A stretch of 64,000 bases of DNA from Paraherbaspirillum soli (lineage in GTDB: Bacteria > Pseudomonadota > Gammaproteobacteria > Burkholderiales > Burkholderiaceae_D): NCBI RefSeq assembly GCF_042654985.1, contig NZ_JBHSMT010000009.1, positions 77,486 to 141,485 on the forward strand, given 5' to 3'. The notes beneath the pieces are model-generated. The model saw nothing but the letters and a program-made list of their open reading frames with translations, made no database searches and had not been told where the DNA came from. The stretch's first letter is position 1; every line of letters starts with the position of its first letter. A program made the position numbers and the translations under genes. Shown here piece after piece: positions 36,509 through 45,547 of the stretch.

Positions 36509-36760
36509 GACATCGAACTTCAGAAGCAGGACATCGAACTTCGGAAGCAGGACATCGAACTTCAGAAGCAGGCCATCGAACTTCAGAAGCAGGACATCGA
36601 ACTTCGGAAGCAGGACATCGAACTTCAGAAGCAGGACATCGAACTTCAGAAGCAGGACATCGAACTTCGGAAGCAGGACATCGAACTTCAGAAACAGAAC
36701 ATCGAACTTCAGAAGCAGGCCATCGAACTTCGGAAGCAGGACATCGAACTTCGGAAGCAG
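36509..36760. repeat. 21-base tandem repeat, 12 units
   Basis: Twelve units of the type GACATCGAACTTCAGAAGCAG with a few point variants (CGG for CAG at two bases, GCC or AAC for GAC), plus a partial unit. The length is a multiple of three. The plus strand reads as heptads DIELQKQ / DIELRKQ, an ideal coiled coil, and the minus strand as LLLKFDV. No other copy occurs in the window. Confidence 0.95.
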
Positions 36761-36901
36761 GCCATCGAGTCTACATAGCCCTGGACGATAGTCGCCATCA
36801 AGAGCCGCTCTGGTAGTTTCCGCCGAGAACTGACCCTTAGGGTAAAATCGCGAGCTTTGCCACCTGGCAATCAAGTCGATTTCGAGGACAAAAGAGTTCC
36901 T

Positions 36902-39383
36902 ATGCGCGGTTTACCACAAGCCTTGTTGGCCTTGATACAAAACAAACAGCACGCCCGTGTGCTCCGCTTAAGTTTCCCGAATGACGACCATCCGGCGCCG
37001 GCTATGGTGGTCAATCGCCTCCAAGCCAGGGAAGAACTTTCGCGCGATTTTGAGTATGTCCTGGAAATCCTGGCCGATGACGCCCGGATCCCGCTCAAAG
37101 AATTGCAAGGCAAGATGGCCGTGGTCGAGCTGGTCAGAGCCGACGGCAGCACGCGCTACTTTAGCGGGGTGGTCGCAAGCTTCCGGCTGGTCAAGTCCAA
37201 CGGCGGAATCGCGTTCTACGAGATGATTCTGAGGCCGTGGTTGTGGTACCTGACGCTCAGAAAAAATAATTTCCTGTTTCACGGCAAAACCTTGCGCGAA
37301 CAAACGGAAATTATTTTCAAGAATTACGGCGCGCATGCCAATTGGGACAGCCGCGTCAAGGCAGCCGATATCCCTGTCACCGAAGCCTGCCAGTTCGATG
37401 AAAGCGATAGCAACTATCTGCACCGCAGGTGGGAAGACGCCGGCTGGCACTATTGGTATGAACACGACGACAAGGGCCACAAATTAATCCTGAGTGACGA
37501 CTCCACTTATGCCGCCCCGATCGACGGCAGCAACCCCGAGATCCGCTTCCAGCGCCATGCCGGCGCCCAGGAAGAAAATGCCATCCACGCATGGAGCCCG
37601 GTGCGCGATATCGTCCCCGGCCAGGTCGCGCTGTCCAGCTTCAACTTCAAATACCCGGTACCGAGCAATGTCAACATCCCGACCTTGAACAAACAAGGCG
37701 ACGTGCTCAACATCGAGTCGTACGAATACACCGGCGCATACGGCTACAAGAACGACGAAGACGGCGACAAGCAAGCCCGGTTGCGGATGGAAGAAATCGA
37801 GACCAGCGGCAAGCATATCGAAGCCGCCGGCAACAACCGCGACGTCCAGCCCGGACGCTGGTTCCGCCTGACCGATCACTTCAGCAACAGCGTGTTCGGC
37901 CAATCCGCCGAGCGCGGCAAACATGAATACCTGGTCGTCAGCGTCGTGCATACGGCCAGCAACAACTACCTGCAGCAAGCCGACGAGGTGACCGACTACA
38001 GCAACCGCCTGAGCTGCATCCGCAAAAGCATCCCCTGGCGTCCGGGCCGCGGCTACCACAGCGTCGCGACCAAGATCCACGGCCCGCAAACNNNNNNNNN
38101 NGCCAAAGAATCAGGAAATCCACACCGACCAATACGGCCGAGTGCGCCTGCAATTCCACTGGGACCGGATCGGCACCAACGATGAGAAGAGTTCGGCCTG
38201 GGTCCGGGTTGCCAGTTCCTGGGCCGGCAGCGATCGCGGCTTCATCGCTGTTCCGCGCATCGGCCAAGAAGTGATCGTCCAGTTTCTGGATTCGAATCCG
38301 GATAAGCCCATCGTCACCGGCTGCGTCTACAACGAGCGCAACATGCCGCCGTGGAAGCTGGCCGACCAGCAGGCGCTGACCGGCTTGCGCAGCCGCGAAC
38401 TGACAGCTGGCGGCGGCAATGCCGCGGGCGGCCGAAGCAATCACGCGATCCTCGACGATACCAATGGAAAAATCCAGGTCCAGTTGAAGAGCGACCATCA
38501 GTACAGCCAACTGTCGCTCGGCCACATCGCCCGCATCGAAGACAACGCTGGCCGCAAGGACGCGCGCGGCCAAGGCTGGGAGCTGCGCTCCGATGGGCAT
38601 GGTGTGGCGCGATCGGCCAAGGGCATGTTGCTGACCACCGAAGCCCGCACCAACGCCGCCGCGCACATCACCGACATGGGCGAGACGGTGCAGCGCTTGA
38701 CCGCCGCGCGCGAGCAGCAGGAAACGCTGGCCGATGCCGCGCAGCAGAGCGGCGCGCAGGAAGCCCAGGGCCAGCAAGCCGACGTCGCCAAGGCGATCAA
38801 GGCGCAGAACGATGCGATCAAGGGCAGTGCCGGCGGCGACGAAGGCAGCTTCCCGGAACTGGCGGCACCGCATCTGGTGCTGGCCAGCCCGGCCGGTATC
38901 GAAACCACCACCAGCGGCAGCACCCACATCGCCAGCAACCGGCACACCGCGATTACCACCGGCAAGGACTTGTCTATCGCCAGCGGCGGCAGCTGGTTCG
39001 CCAGCATCCGCAACACCTTCCGGCTGTACGTGCAAAAAGCCGGGATCAAGATGGTGGCGGCCGGCGGCGACATCGACATGCAGGCGCTGGCCAACAGCGT
39101 CAACCTGCTGGCCAAACTGAACATCACGCACAGCGCCAACCGCATCACGATCGCCGCCAAGGAAGAATTGCTGGTCAACGGCGGCGGCAGCTACACCCGC
39201 TACAACGCGGGTGGGATAGAGCACGGCACCAACGGCAACTATGTCGCGCATGCGGCGGTGCACGGCCTGCCGGGGCCGAAGAATTTGCCGGTGGAGTTGC
39301 CGCCTTTCCCGCAGGTGATCTGCAAGGAATGCATGCTCAAGGCGATGAAAGCCAGAACCGGCTTTGGACTGAATAAAGGATAA
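36902..39383 (+). CDS. vgrG: Type VI secretion spike protein VgrG (split by an assembly gap)
   Basis: VgrG trimer forms the tip of the T6SS needle. The first part (36902-38091) carries the gp27-like region (FSGVVASFRLVKSNGGIAFY; LHRRWEDAGWHYWYEHDDKG). After ten N (38092-38101) the second part (to 39383) has the gp5/OB-fold EIHTDQYGRVRLQFHWDR, AWVRVASSWAG and GFIAVPRIGQEVIVQFLDSN. DUF2345 follows (LVLASPAGIETTTSGSTHIA) and a C-terminal tail with two Cys (PQVICKECMLKAM). The two parts are in different frames only because the N run has an arbitrary length: five more bases restore one frame and the expected ATVVGP peptide. About 830 residues. I chose the ATG at 36902. No T6SS core genes are nearby, so this is an orphan vgrG island. 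Confidence 0.92.
38092..38101. other. Assembly gap (10 N)
   Basis: Run of ten N within vgrG. The flanks CACGGCCCGCAAAC and GCCAAAGAATCAGG and the usual VgrG peptide between them suggest about 15 real bases. Confidence 0.95.
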
Positions 39384-39388
39384 GCACC

Positions 39389-40213
39389 ATGTATTGCGCC
39401 TATGACCGCCACACCGTCGAACTGCCCGCCGCACTGGGCAGCGCGATGGATCGATGCCTGGAACGCCATCCCGACGCTTATTTGTACGCCTTGATCGACA
39501 GCGCCTTCGCGCCGGAAGAAGTCGCAGCGCTGGCCGGCACTGCGTCGGCAGCAGCGGTCGCTATCTATGCCGACACGCCGCTACAGGGTTTTGAAGAACT
39601 GTCGCCGCTGCTGGTGCAGTTCCCGCAAGACAAAGCGCAGCGCGATGCGCTGGTTGCACGCTGGCTTGAGCTATGCAACGGCAAGCCGATGTTGTCCTTC
39701 ATCGCTAGCGCCCTGGATATCGGCCATTTAAAACAGCATTTCTCCGCCTTCCTGCAAATCCGCGACGACAGCAAGCAACGCTATTTTCTGCGCTTTGCCG
39801 ACGTGTGCACGACACAAGATATTCTGGATTGCCTGCAGCCTGAACAAAAACAGGCCTGGCTCAACGGCATGTACGCATGGTGGATCATTGCGCGCAACGG
39901 CGGCTTGCAATCCCTGGGCGGGACGCCAACCGCGCCGGTCGCCGCTGTGCCGAATGACTGGCACGACCAGCACATTAGCGATGCGCAGTTGATCCGCCTG
40001 GGTCAAAAGAGCGAAGCCGACAGCTGGCTCAGCCACTTGCATGAAACCAGGCCCGAGTTATTTGCACAGCATCAGCCATCGGTGCTGTACCAGAAGACGT
40101 CCAGGCTGCTGCAGCAACTGGATCAACAACAAGTCCGTGAAGACCGTGTGCGCTTGCGCCAGGTCTTGGAATTATTGAAAGCGCAGCAATCCGGCACGTC
40201 CGGGGCTATTTGA
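39389..40213 (+). CDS. DUF4123 T6SS effector adaptor/chaperone (Tap/TEC-like)
   Basis: 274 residues. The DUF4123 pattern is visible: YLYALIDSAFAPE near the start, FEELSPLLVQFP, LSFIASALDIGHLKQHFSAF, and RYFLRFADVCTTQDILDCL. Such adaptors bind an effector and load it on the cognate VgrG tip. It begins 5 bases after vgrG, so they are co-translated. The neighbouring Tle1-type lipase is the presumed cargo. The C-terminal third is predicted helical and diverges, as expected for the cargo-specific part. Confidence 0.88.
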   Translation: MYCAYDRHTVELPAALGSAMDRCLERHPDAYLYALIDSAFAPEEVAALAGTASAAAVAIYADTPLQGFEELSPLLVQFPQDKAQRDALVARWLELCNGKPMLSFIASALDIGHLKQHFSAFLQIRDDSKQRYFLRFADVCTTQDILDCLQPEQKQAWLNGMYAWWIIARNGGLQSLGGTPTAPVAAVPNDWHDQHISDAQLIRLGQKSEADSWLSHLHETRPELFAQHQPSVLYQKTSRLLQQLDQQQVREDRVRLRQVLELLKAQQSGTSGAI

Positions 40214-40226
40214 GCCAGATCAGCTG

Positions 40227-40724
40227 ATGAAAAAAATCCTTCCGATATGCCTAGCGCTGGCGCTCACCGCCTGCGCAACTCCTCTCACGCCGGAACAGCA
40301 AGCCGATGCAGCAGAAAGGGCCGCACTTGCCAAGAAAATACACGACAACTACGTTCCCGTGACCTACGTGTCGATCGCTTGTGTTGACCATACGGATACG
40401 TATGTAACTGGGTATTCCGTGCAGGACCTGGTGAGTACGCGGCAATATGGCGGCGGCAGTTGCGGCGGCACCAACGCCGCCGGTTATCCGATGCCCGATA
40501 AATGGCGGCCGGGCATGAAGGTCAAGGTGCAATGGAAGCTGGACGGCAAGCCGTGGCGCGAGACGACCACCAATATCATGCGTTACAACAAAGCAGGAAT
40601 GCTGTTCCTGCACATTTTCAATAACGATCAGGTACGCGTGGTGTCGAGCGCTGAAACTTATCCTTCGAGTCCTGACCATCCGATTGCGCGACACGCCACA
40701 GTTCCTCCGCCAGAGGAACAATAA
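40227..40724 (+). CDS. DUF3304 lipoprotein, candidate immunity protein (copy 1)
   Basis: 165 residues. Lipoprotein signal MKKILPICLALALTACATPL (lipobox LTAC), a short helix, then the DUF3304 core YVPVTYVSIACVDH ... GGGSCGGTNAAGYPMPDKW ... VQWKLDGKPWRETTTNIM. DUF3304 lipoproteins are found next to T6SS lipases of the DUF2235/Tle1 type and are taken to protect the periplasm or outer membrane from the effector. It is nearly identical to copy 2 except around residues 53-59 and the C-terminal ~20 residues. It begins 13 bases after the adaptor gene. Confidence 0.8.
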   Translation: MKKILPICLALALTACATPLTPEQQADAAERAALAKKIHDNYVPVTYVSIACVDHTDTYVTGYSVQDLVSTRQYGGGSCGGTNAAGYPMPDKWRPGMKVKVQWKLDGKPWRETTTNIMRYNKAGMLFLHIFNNDQVRVVSSAETYPSSPDHPIARHATVPPPEEQ

Positions 40725-40726
40725 GC

Positions 40727-40795
40727 ATGAGCGCCCCTATTCAAGCAGCGTCATTGCGCATTCAAGAACCCTATGCAACCCATCCAGATAGATAA
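40727..40795 (+). pseudogene. Truncated start of a duplicated effector gene
   Basis: Right after the first immunity gene, GAGGAACAATAAGCATGAGC repeats exactly the junction before the real effector gene (41280-41303). The frame reads MSAPIQAASLRIQEPYATHP and stops at TAA 40793-40795. The first residues match the Tle1-type start MSAPIKTAP. An effector copy seems to have been deleted from a tandem immunity-effector duplication. Confidence 0.65.
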
Positions 40796-40799
40796 GCTG

Positions 40800-41297
40800 A
40801 TGAAAAAAATCCTTCCAATATTCCTTGCGCTGGCGCTCACTGCCTGCGCAACTCCTCTCACGCCGGAACAGCAAGCCGATGCAGCAGAAAGGGCCGCACT
40901 TGCCAAGAAAATACACGACAACTATGTACCGGTGACTTATGTGTCGATCGCTTGTGTCGCCCATCTTGATGAGTTTGTAACGGGGTATTCCGTGCAGGAC
41001 TTGGTGAGTACGCGGCAATATGGCGGCGGTAGTTGCGGCGGTACCAACGCCGCCGGTTATCCGATGCCCGATAAATGGCGGCCGGGCATGAAGGTCAAGG
41101 TGCGCTGGAAACTGGACGGCAAACCGTGGCGCGAGACGACCACCAATATCATGCGTTACAACAAAGCAGGAATGCTGTTCCTGCATATTTTCAATAACGA
41201 TCAAGTACGCGTGGTGTCGAGTGCGGAATTTTATGCTGAGAGTCCTCACCATCCGATTGCGCCAGACGCCACGGTTCCTCCGCCAGAGGAACAATAA
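40800..41297 (+). CDS. DUF3304 lipoprotein, candidate immunity protein (copy 2)
   Basis: 165 residues from the ATG at 40800 (the frame from 40773 is the end of the repeat junction). Same lipobox, GGGSCGGTNAAGYPMPDKW core and PPPEEQ end as copy 1. The differences concentrate in VAHLDEFVT (versus VDHTDTYVT) and EFYAESPHHPIAPD (versus ETYPSSPDHPIARH). These positions may contact the effector. The effector gene starts 2 bases after the stop, so this copy is the functional partner of the resident effector, and copy 1 is probably an orphan immunity gene. Confidence 0.82.
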   Translation: MKKILPIFLALALTACATPLTPEQQADAAERAALAKKIHDNYVPVTYVSIACVAHLDEFVTGYSVQDLVSTRQYGGGSCGGTNAAGYPMPDKWRPGMKVKVRWKLDGKPWRETTTNIMRYNKAGMLFLHIFNNDQVRVVSSAEFYAESPHHPIAPDATVPPPEEQ

Positions 41298-41299
41298 GC

Positions 41300-43318
41300 A
41301 TGAGCGCCCCGATTAAAACAGCGCCAACGAACATTGCTGCCACTGCAAAAGAAGAAGCTGCGCTCACCGAGACGCAGCTGGATGACTTGGCCTGCGATGG
41401 CCACTTGCCCAAGCCCGGCTCGTGCGACAAACATCTGAAAGTCGGCATCTTCTTTGACGGCACCAATAACAACCGTCAACGCGACAAGCTGGATCACCTG
41501 AATGACCGCAGCAAGCAATATCACAGCAATATCGTGCGCTTGTTTGAAGCGCATAAGGATGTCAAAGGGCAAGGGCCACTGCAAGCAGACGACTGCTACA
41601 GCTTTTATGTGCCCGGCGTTGGTACGCGCTTTCCAGAAGGTGGCGAATACCGCGAATCCCAGGACGGCAAGGCGATGGCGAAAGGCGGGCAGGCGCGGAT
41701 ACTGTTTGCACTATTGCAGGTCTATAACGCGATCCATCGGGCATTTAATGAAGGCAGCCCTATGTTCAGCGACGACCAACTTCCGTACCAGATCAAAAAA
41801 TACGTGACCGACGTCGAGAATCCCACCTTCAAGGACGACGAACATTACACCCGTCCCAGCTGGTTTGCCGATTTGACCGGCAAGCTGGATCAAAAGATCG
41901 CCGACAAGCGCGCGGTATTAACTTTGCCAAAGATTCTGACCCTGGACATATCGGTGTTCGGCTTCTCGCGCGGCGCGGTGGAGGCGCGGGCCTTTTGCTA
42001 CTGGTTCCAGGACATGTTGAAGGGCGGCCAGCTTGCCGGCATTCCTGCATCTATCCAATTTCTCGGCCTGTTCGATTCGGTCGCCACGGTCGGCTTGTCG
42101 CATTCGGCGGCGGAGACCTTGCCGATTCCGCCCTTCCTGGCCGATGGCCATTCGGCCTGGGCCGGCGAGATCAGGAAACCGTTGCCGGGCTGTGTGAAGC
42201 AGTGCGTGCACTACATCGCCGCGCATGAACAACGGATGAACTTCCCGGTCACGCGCGTGCGCGGCGGCAACGTTGTGGAGTACATGTACCCCGGCGTCCA
42301 TAGCGACATCGGCGGCGGCTACGGCTGCAGCGACCAGGGCCGTTCGATGTCGCCGGAGAACCTGCTGGCGCAAGTGCCGCTGCTGCATATGTACAAGGCG
42401 GCGCTGGTGGCAAAAGTGCCTTTCGTGCATTACGAAAAAATGTCTGCTGATCTGCAAGTCGATTTCGACATCGGTCCCGGCCTGGTCAAGGCCTGGAACA
42501 ACTATATGGCGGCGGGCAAATTCGACGGCGATTATGACAAGCAGGTCAAAGAACATATGCGGCTCTATTACGGCTACCGCCGGGACTGGCTCGATCGGCT
42601 GAAGGACTCCGAGGAAGTGGCCGATTGCGGGACGCAGGATAAGGAGGATTTGCTGAGTTATAACGCTTTGTTGAAGGGCGATTGGGAACTGCTGCAGAAG
42701 CGCGCCGCCGGCAAGTTTGCCGCCACCGATCCGTATGGTCATCCCACTGAGAAGCCGTTGACTGATCGCCCGGACAAGGCCAGCATCGCCAATTATTGGC
42801 AGCTGCACAAGTACGACCAAAAGCGCGGGCCAACCGACTGGGAAAAGTTCGCGCTGGATGTTTTCCGCAGCCCGTCGTCCGGGCCGCAGCCTTTGCTGGA
42901 GCGCTATGTGCATGATTCGCTGGCCGGTTTCTGGATGGCCGGGTATCTGAGCGATGAAGAAAAGGCCGAGGGGATCATGGAGTTGATCAAGGCGGGTGGT
43001 CCGCCCAAAGACAGTAAATATAAACAGCAGGTGTGGCAGAAGTATCAGGACAACCCGGAGTTGCAGAAGATTGTCAAAGAAAAGCAGGAGCTAAAGAAGC
43101 AAGCCGAGCAAGCCCGCTATGACGGCGACATTAAGCGCAGGGAAGAACTGGAACGACAAAGCACGTTCACGCCGGAAGAGCAGGACAAATTCGCCCGAAT
43201 ATACCGGGACGAAACCGATGCCGATGCGCCGGACGTGCGCAGTGTCTTTATCACGACGCAGACTTATACCCGGCGCGAAGGCGGCGGCTATTTCCGGCCA
43301 CGATATGTATTTGAATGA
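41300..43318 (+). CDS. T6SS lipase effector, Tle1-type (DUF2235)
   Basis: 672 residues, no signal peptide. The DUF2235 hydrolase domain spans about residues 45-400: start motif VGIFFDGTNNNRQRD, nucleophile elbow GFSRG (221-225, Ser223), and Asp336 in YPGVHSDIGGGYG. The rest is an effector-specific C-terminal region that ends in a charged coiled-coil-like segment (KEKQELKKQAEQARYDGDIK). Tle1 enzymes are phospholipases (A1/A2) delivered to the periplasm of rivals, which explains the lipoprotein immunity genes upstream. It ends next to REP-E repeats. Confidence 0.88.
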   Translation: MSAPIKTAPTNIAATAKEEAALTETQLDDLACDGHLPKPGSCDKHLKVGIFFDGTNNNRQRDKLDHLNDRSKQYHSNIVRLFEAHKDVKGQGPLQADDCYSFYVPGVGTRFPEGGEYRESQDGKAMAKGGQARILFALLQVYNAIHRAFNEGSPMFSDDQLPYQIKKYVTDVENPTFKDDEHYTRPSWFADLTGKLDQKIADKRAVLTLPKILTLDISVFGFSRGAVEARAFCYWFQDMLKGGQLAGIPASIQFLGLFDSVATVGLSHSAAETLPIPPFLADGHSAWAGEIRKPLPGCVKQCVHYIAAHEQRMNFPVTRVRGGNVVEYMYPGVHSDIGGGYGCSDQGRSMSPENLLAQVPLLHMYKAALVAKVPFVHYEKMSADLQVDFDIGPGLVKAWNNYMAAGKFDGDYDKQVKEHMRLYYGYRRDWLDRLKDSEEVADCGTQDKEDLLSYNALLKGDWELLQKRAAGKFAATDPYGHPTEKPLTDRPDKASIANYWQLHKYDQKRGPTDWEKFALDVFRSPSSGPQPLLERYVHDSLAGFWMAGYLSDEEKAEGIMELIKAGGPPKDSKYKQQVWQKYQDNPELQKIVKEKQELKKQAEQARYDGDIKRREELERQSTFTPEEQDKFARIYRDETDADAPDVRSVFITTQTYTRREGGGYFRPRYVFE

Positions 43319-43335
43319 TCCGCCGGAGTTGTTCG

Positions 43336-43428
43336 TCGCTTGGGCTGCAAAGTTCGTAGCTTGGGCTGGAAGGCCCAACATTCCTTTAATCGCCACCAAA
43401 CGTTGGGCTTTCCAGCCCAACCTACGGT
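43336..43428. repeat. REP-E repeat
   Basis: Tandem and inverted TTGGGCT / AGCCCAA motifs: CTTGGGCTGGAAGGCCCAAC, then CGTTGGGCTTTCCAGCCCAA and CCTACGG. Related copies are at 44030, 56566 and 63598. Confidence 0.75.
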
Positions 43429-43495
43429 CCTGTCGGTTAGCAGATACACGATATTTGGACACAACATCACCAACAAATCCAATCAAGGAAAACGC

Positions 43496-44008
43496 ATGAA
43501 ACTCAAACACGCATTACTGCCCGCCGTAACACTTGCATTGACACTCGGCTGTTCTTGCCTTGCTTCAGCGGCACCCCGCGTCACGGTTGCTCAATTGCTG
43601 CAAAAGGCCGAGGCCGGCGACCGCGATGCGGTGCTGACGCTGGCTGCGGCGGGCAAATTTGTTTTTCCTGACGGTTCGCTTGCCAGCCAAGTCGAGATGA
43701 CGCCTGACCTGACCGATCTGGTCAAGCAACTGACAGTCAGGCAAAGTTTGTACGCGATTGCGCTCTACGCCGACGGCGGTTTGTTCGAGAGCGATCCGGA
43801 CGCGTGGAAATCCAACAAGAAACCTGATCCGGTAACAACCTGCGTATGGATTAACCGGGCAGCCAATTATCCGCTCGAGGCCAGCGACTCGGACCGCACC
43901 CTGGCTGCGCAGTTGGGCGAGGCGGCAAAAGAAGCCGCCGCAGGCTTGTATGACGCCGATCGCAGCGCGTGCCTGAAAGGTGCAAAGGACTGGTCGCTTA
44001 AAAAGTGA
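43496..44008 (+). CDS. Periplasmic protein of unknown function beside the T6SS module
   Basis: 170 residues from the ATG at 43496 (AAGGAAAACGC upstream). There is a signal peptide (LLPAVTLALTLGCSCLASA), then a helical domain starting APRVTVAQLLQKAEAGDRDA and YAIALYADGGLFESDP, reminiscent of one or two Sel1-type hairpins. CVWINRAANYPLEASDS could be a Sel1 remnant. Two Cys (CVWIN, SACLKG) may form a disulfide. It may be another immunity or accessory gene of the effector module, but it is separated from it by a repeat. Confidence 0.7.
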   Translation: MKLKHALLPAVTLALTLGCSCLASAAPRVTVAQLLQKAEAGDRDAVLTLAAAGKFVFPDGSLASQVEMTPDLTDLVKQLTVRQSLYAIALYADGGLFESDPDAWKSNKKPDPVTTCVWINRAANYPLEASDSDRTLAAQLGEAAKEAAAGLYDADRSACLKGAKDWSLKK

Positions 44009-44029
44009 CGATGATTTTCGACGCGGCAC

Positions 44030-44121
44030 GTCGGGCTAACGTTGCGGTTGAGCCGAAGGCGAAGCCCAACGTTTCCACCTCCGTCGCCGAAAACGTTGGG
44101 CTTTCCAGCCCAACATCCTGA
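44030..44121. repeat. REP-E repeat
   Basis: GAAGGCGAAGCCCAACGTTT ... AACGTTGGGCTTTCCAGCCC ... an inverted pair flanking a short middle CCACCTCCGTCGCCG. Confidence 0.75.
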
Positions 44122-44244
44122 TGCGCGGCTGTCAAAGAATTGAACAGCGCATAGCCGACAAAAATAGTGTTTGAACTTCAATAAAATCTGCGCTATCGTC
44201 CTTACGTCGTGAAAAAGAGCGGCCTGGTGTAAGAGCCAGTGTTT

Positions 44245-44395
44245 CTGTGCAATACCGGGCAGACAGCCGCCCCCGGGCGGTTTTTCTTCGTCTGCCCCTA
44301 TCAATGTGCGCCTTCTATGGCGGGCCTTGGTAGGGAGGGCTTCGGCCCTGCCGGCTTATGGTATTGCACACCGGTCTCTTACCCCTGCTTTGTGC
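44245..44395 (+). ncRNA. C4-like antisense/leader RNA upstream of the SymE-like gene
   Basis: Features in order: a terminator-like hairpin GCCGCCCCCGGGCGGTTTTT, CTATGGCGGGCC, hairpin GAGGGC TTCG GCCCTGCCGG, then GCACACCGGTCTCTTACCCC. This matches the architecture of the leaders at 35955 (minus) and 63765. Flanking sequence from 44164 is shared with the core-less leader at 8475. It probably folds into the C4 structure and acts on translation of the following gene, by analogy with P1/P7. No search was possible. Confidence 0.5.
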
Positions 44396-44450
44396 CCGCC
44401 TCCTTCGTCAATCGATGAAGGGCGGAAAATCTACCGCAAAAGGAGATCGC

Positions 44451-44705
44451 ATGAGCTACGCAAACAAGCCAGACCAAACAGGCAATTCCACTTCACCCTC
44501 GCAAGACAGTTCCACCCCCATCTCCACATCCACCGGCAACAACTTGCCAGACCGGCATTTGACCGTCGGCGTGTGTCCGGAGGGTAAGCTCAGAACTCCC
44601 TGGATTCGGCTGCGCGGCAAATGGCTGTTGGCAGCAGGCTTCACGCCCCAGACCCCGATCCGGGTGCAAGTGAGGCGAGGCTGCTTGTTCATTACCAGAG
44701 AGTAA
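44451..44705 (+). CDS. SymE-like small protein with the cassette-family N-terminus
   Basis: 84 residues. Residues 1-10 (MSYANKPDQT) are the shared cassette start. The rest, from about residue 35, is SymE-like: RHLTVGVCPEGKLRTPWIRL then RGKWLLAAGFTPQTPIRVQV and the tail RRGCLFITRE. SymE of E. coli is an AbrB-fold toxin of a type I system repressed by the antisense SymR RNA and induced by SOS; here no SymR was identified, but the leader carries a C4-like RNA. AAAAGGAGATCGC precedes the ATG. REP-A follows 3 bases after the stop. Confidence 0.75.
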   Translation: MSYANKPDQTGNSTSPSQDSSTPISTSTGNNLPDRHLTVGVCPEGKLRTPWIRLRGKWLLAAGFTPQTPIRVQVRRGCLFITRE

Positions 44706-44708
44706 AAA

Positions 44709-44805
44709 GTAGGGCGGATGAGCGCAGCGTTATCCGCCGTTGGATGTGCCACAGGTGTGTGATGCATCCGAGATGGCGGAAGGCGCTGCGCTTTTCCGCC
44801 CTACG
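44709..44805. repeat. REP-A repeat
   Basis: Full copy, arms GTAGGGCGGATGAGCGCAGC and GCTGCGCTTTTCCGCCCTAC, middle GATGTGCCACAGGTGTGTGA. Almost identical to the copies at 45570 and 45718. Confidence 0.85.
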
Positions 44806-44929
44806 CGACTGCCGGCCAATTTCTGGAACGATGCGTTGCGCTGCGCCCGATTGTTCGGAACGATCAAGCCTCCTATATTGACACCATGGCGGAAGCGCCA
44901 TTCTTAGCCACTCCATAGGAGAACGAATC

Positions 44930-45547
44930 ATGAAACTCACGGAATACGAGCAGCTGACGCGGGACAACGCCGTACTTCTGATTGTCGACCATCAGGTGGG
45001 TCTGTACACCGGGGTGCGCGACATCGACACGCTGCAACTCAAGCACAATATCGTCGGTCTGGCGAAGGCTGCCCAAGCTCTCAAGATTCCGGTCATCGTG
45101 ACCACCACTACCGAGAGAATGTGGGGACCGATGATTCCGGAACTGCATGACGCCTTGCCCGGCATCCAACATATCGAGCGGACCACCGTCAACGCCTGGC
45201 ACGACCCGCGCGTGGTGGCCGCGGTGAAGGCAACGGGGCGCAAGAAATTGATCATTACCGGCATCTCGACCGATGTCTGCCTGGCGTTCCCCGCCATTTC
45301 CGCGCTGGCCGACGGCTACAGCACCTACGCAGTGGTCGACGCTTCCGGCAGTTTCACCAAGCAGCAGTCGGACCTCGGCGTCATGCGGATGGTGCAAGCC
45401 GGCGTGATTCCGGTCGGCTATTCAACCGTGGCGGTCGAAATCCTGGGCGACAACGCGGCCCCTGAAGCAAACGCTGTGTATGCGGCATTGGGCATGCCGT
45501 TTGCGGGCCTCGTCTACAACCTGAGCCAGTATTTCTCGCACAAATAA
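44930..45547 (+). CDS. Isochorismatase-family hydrolase (YcaC-like)
   Basis: 205 residues. It has the catalytic Asp in VLLIVDHQVGLYTGV, a Lys in the KATGRKKLIITG strand, and the nucleophile Cys in ISTDVCLAFPA. This is the cysteine-hydrolase fold with the VDxQ start and the non-prolyl cis peptide before IST. Family members hydrolyse isochorismate, nicotinamide or other amides; YcaC-like members have no settled substrate. GGAGAACGAATC precedes the ATG. The last bases of the gene (from 45520) are duplicated downstream at 45671-45700 together with a REP-A copy. Confidence 0.87.
   Translation: MKLTEYEQLTRDNAVLLIVDHQVGLYTGVRDIDTLQLKHNIVGLAKAAQALKIPVIVTTTTERMWGPMIPELHDALPGIQHIERTTVNAWHDPRVVAAVKATGRKKLIITGISTDVCLAFPAISALADGYSTYAVVDASGSFTKQQSDLGVMRMVQAGVIPVGYSTVAVEILGDNAAPEANAVYAALGMPFAGLVYNLSQYFSHK

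Noticed and set aside
36509..36760. Tandem repeat as a CRISPR array
   Set aside because: Units are contiguous 21-mers without spacers and no cas genes are present.
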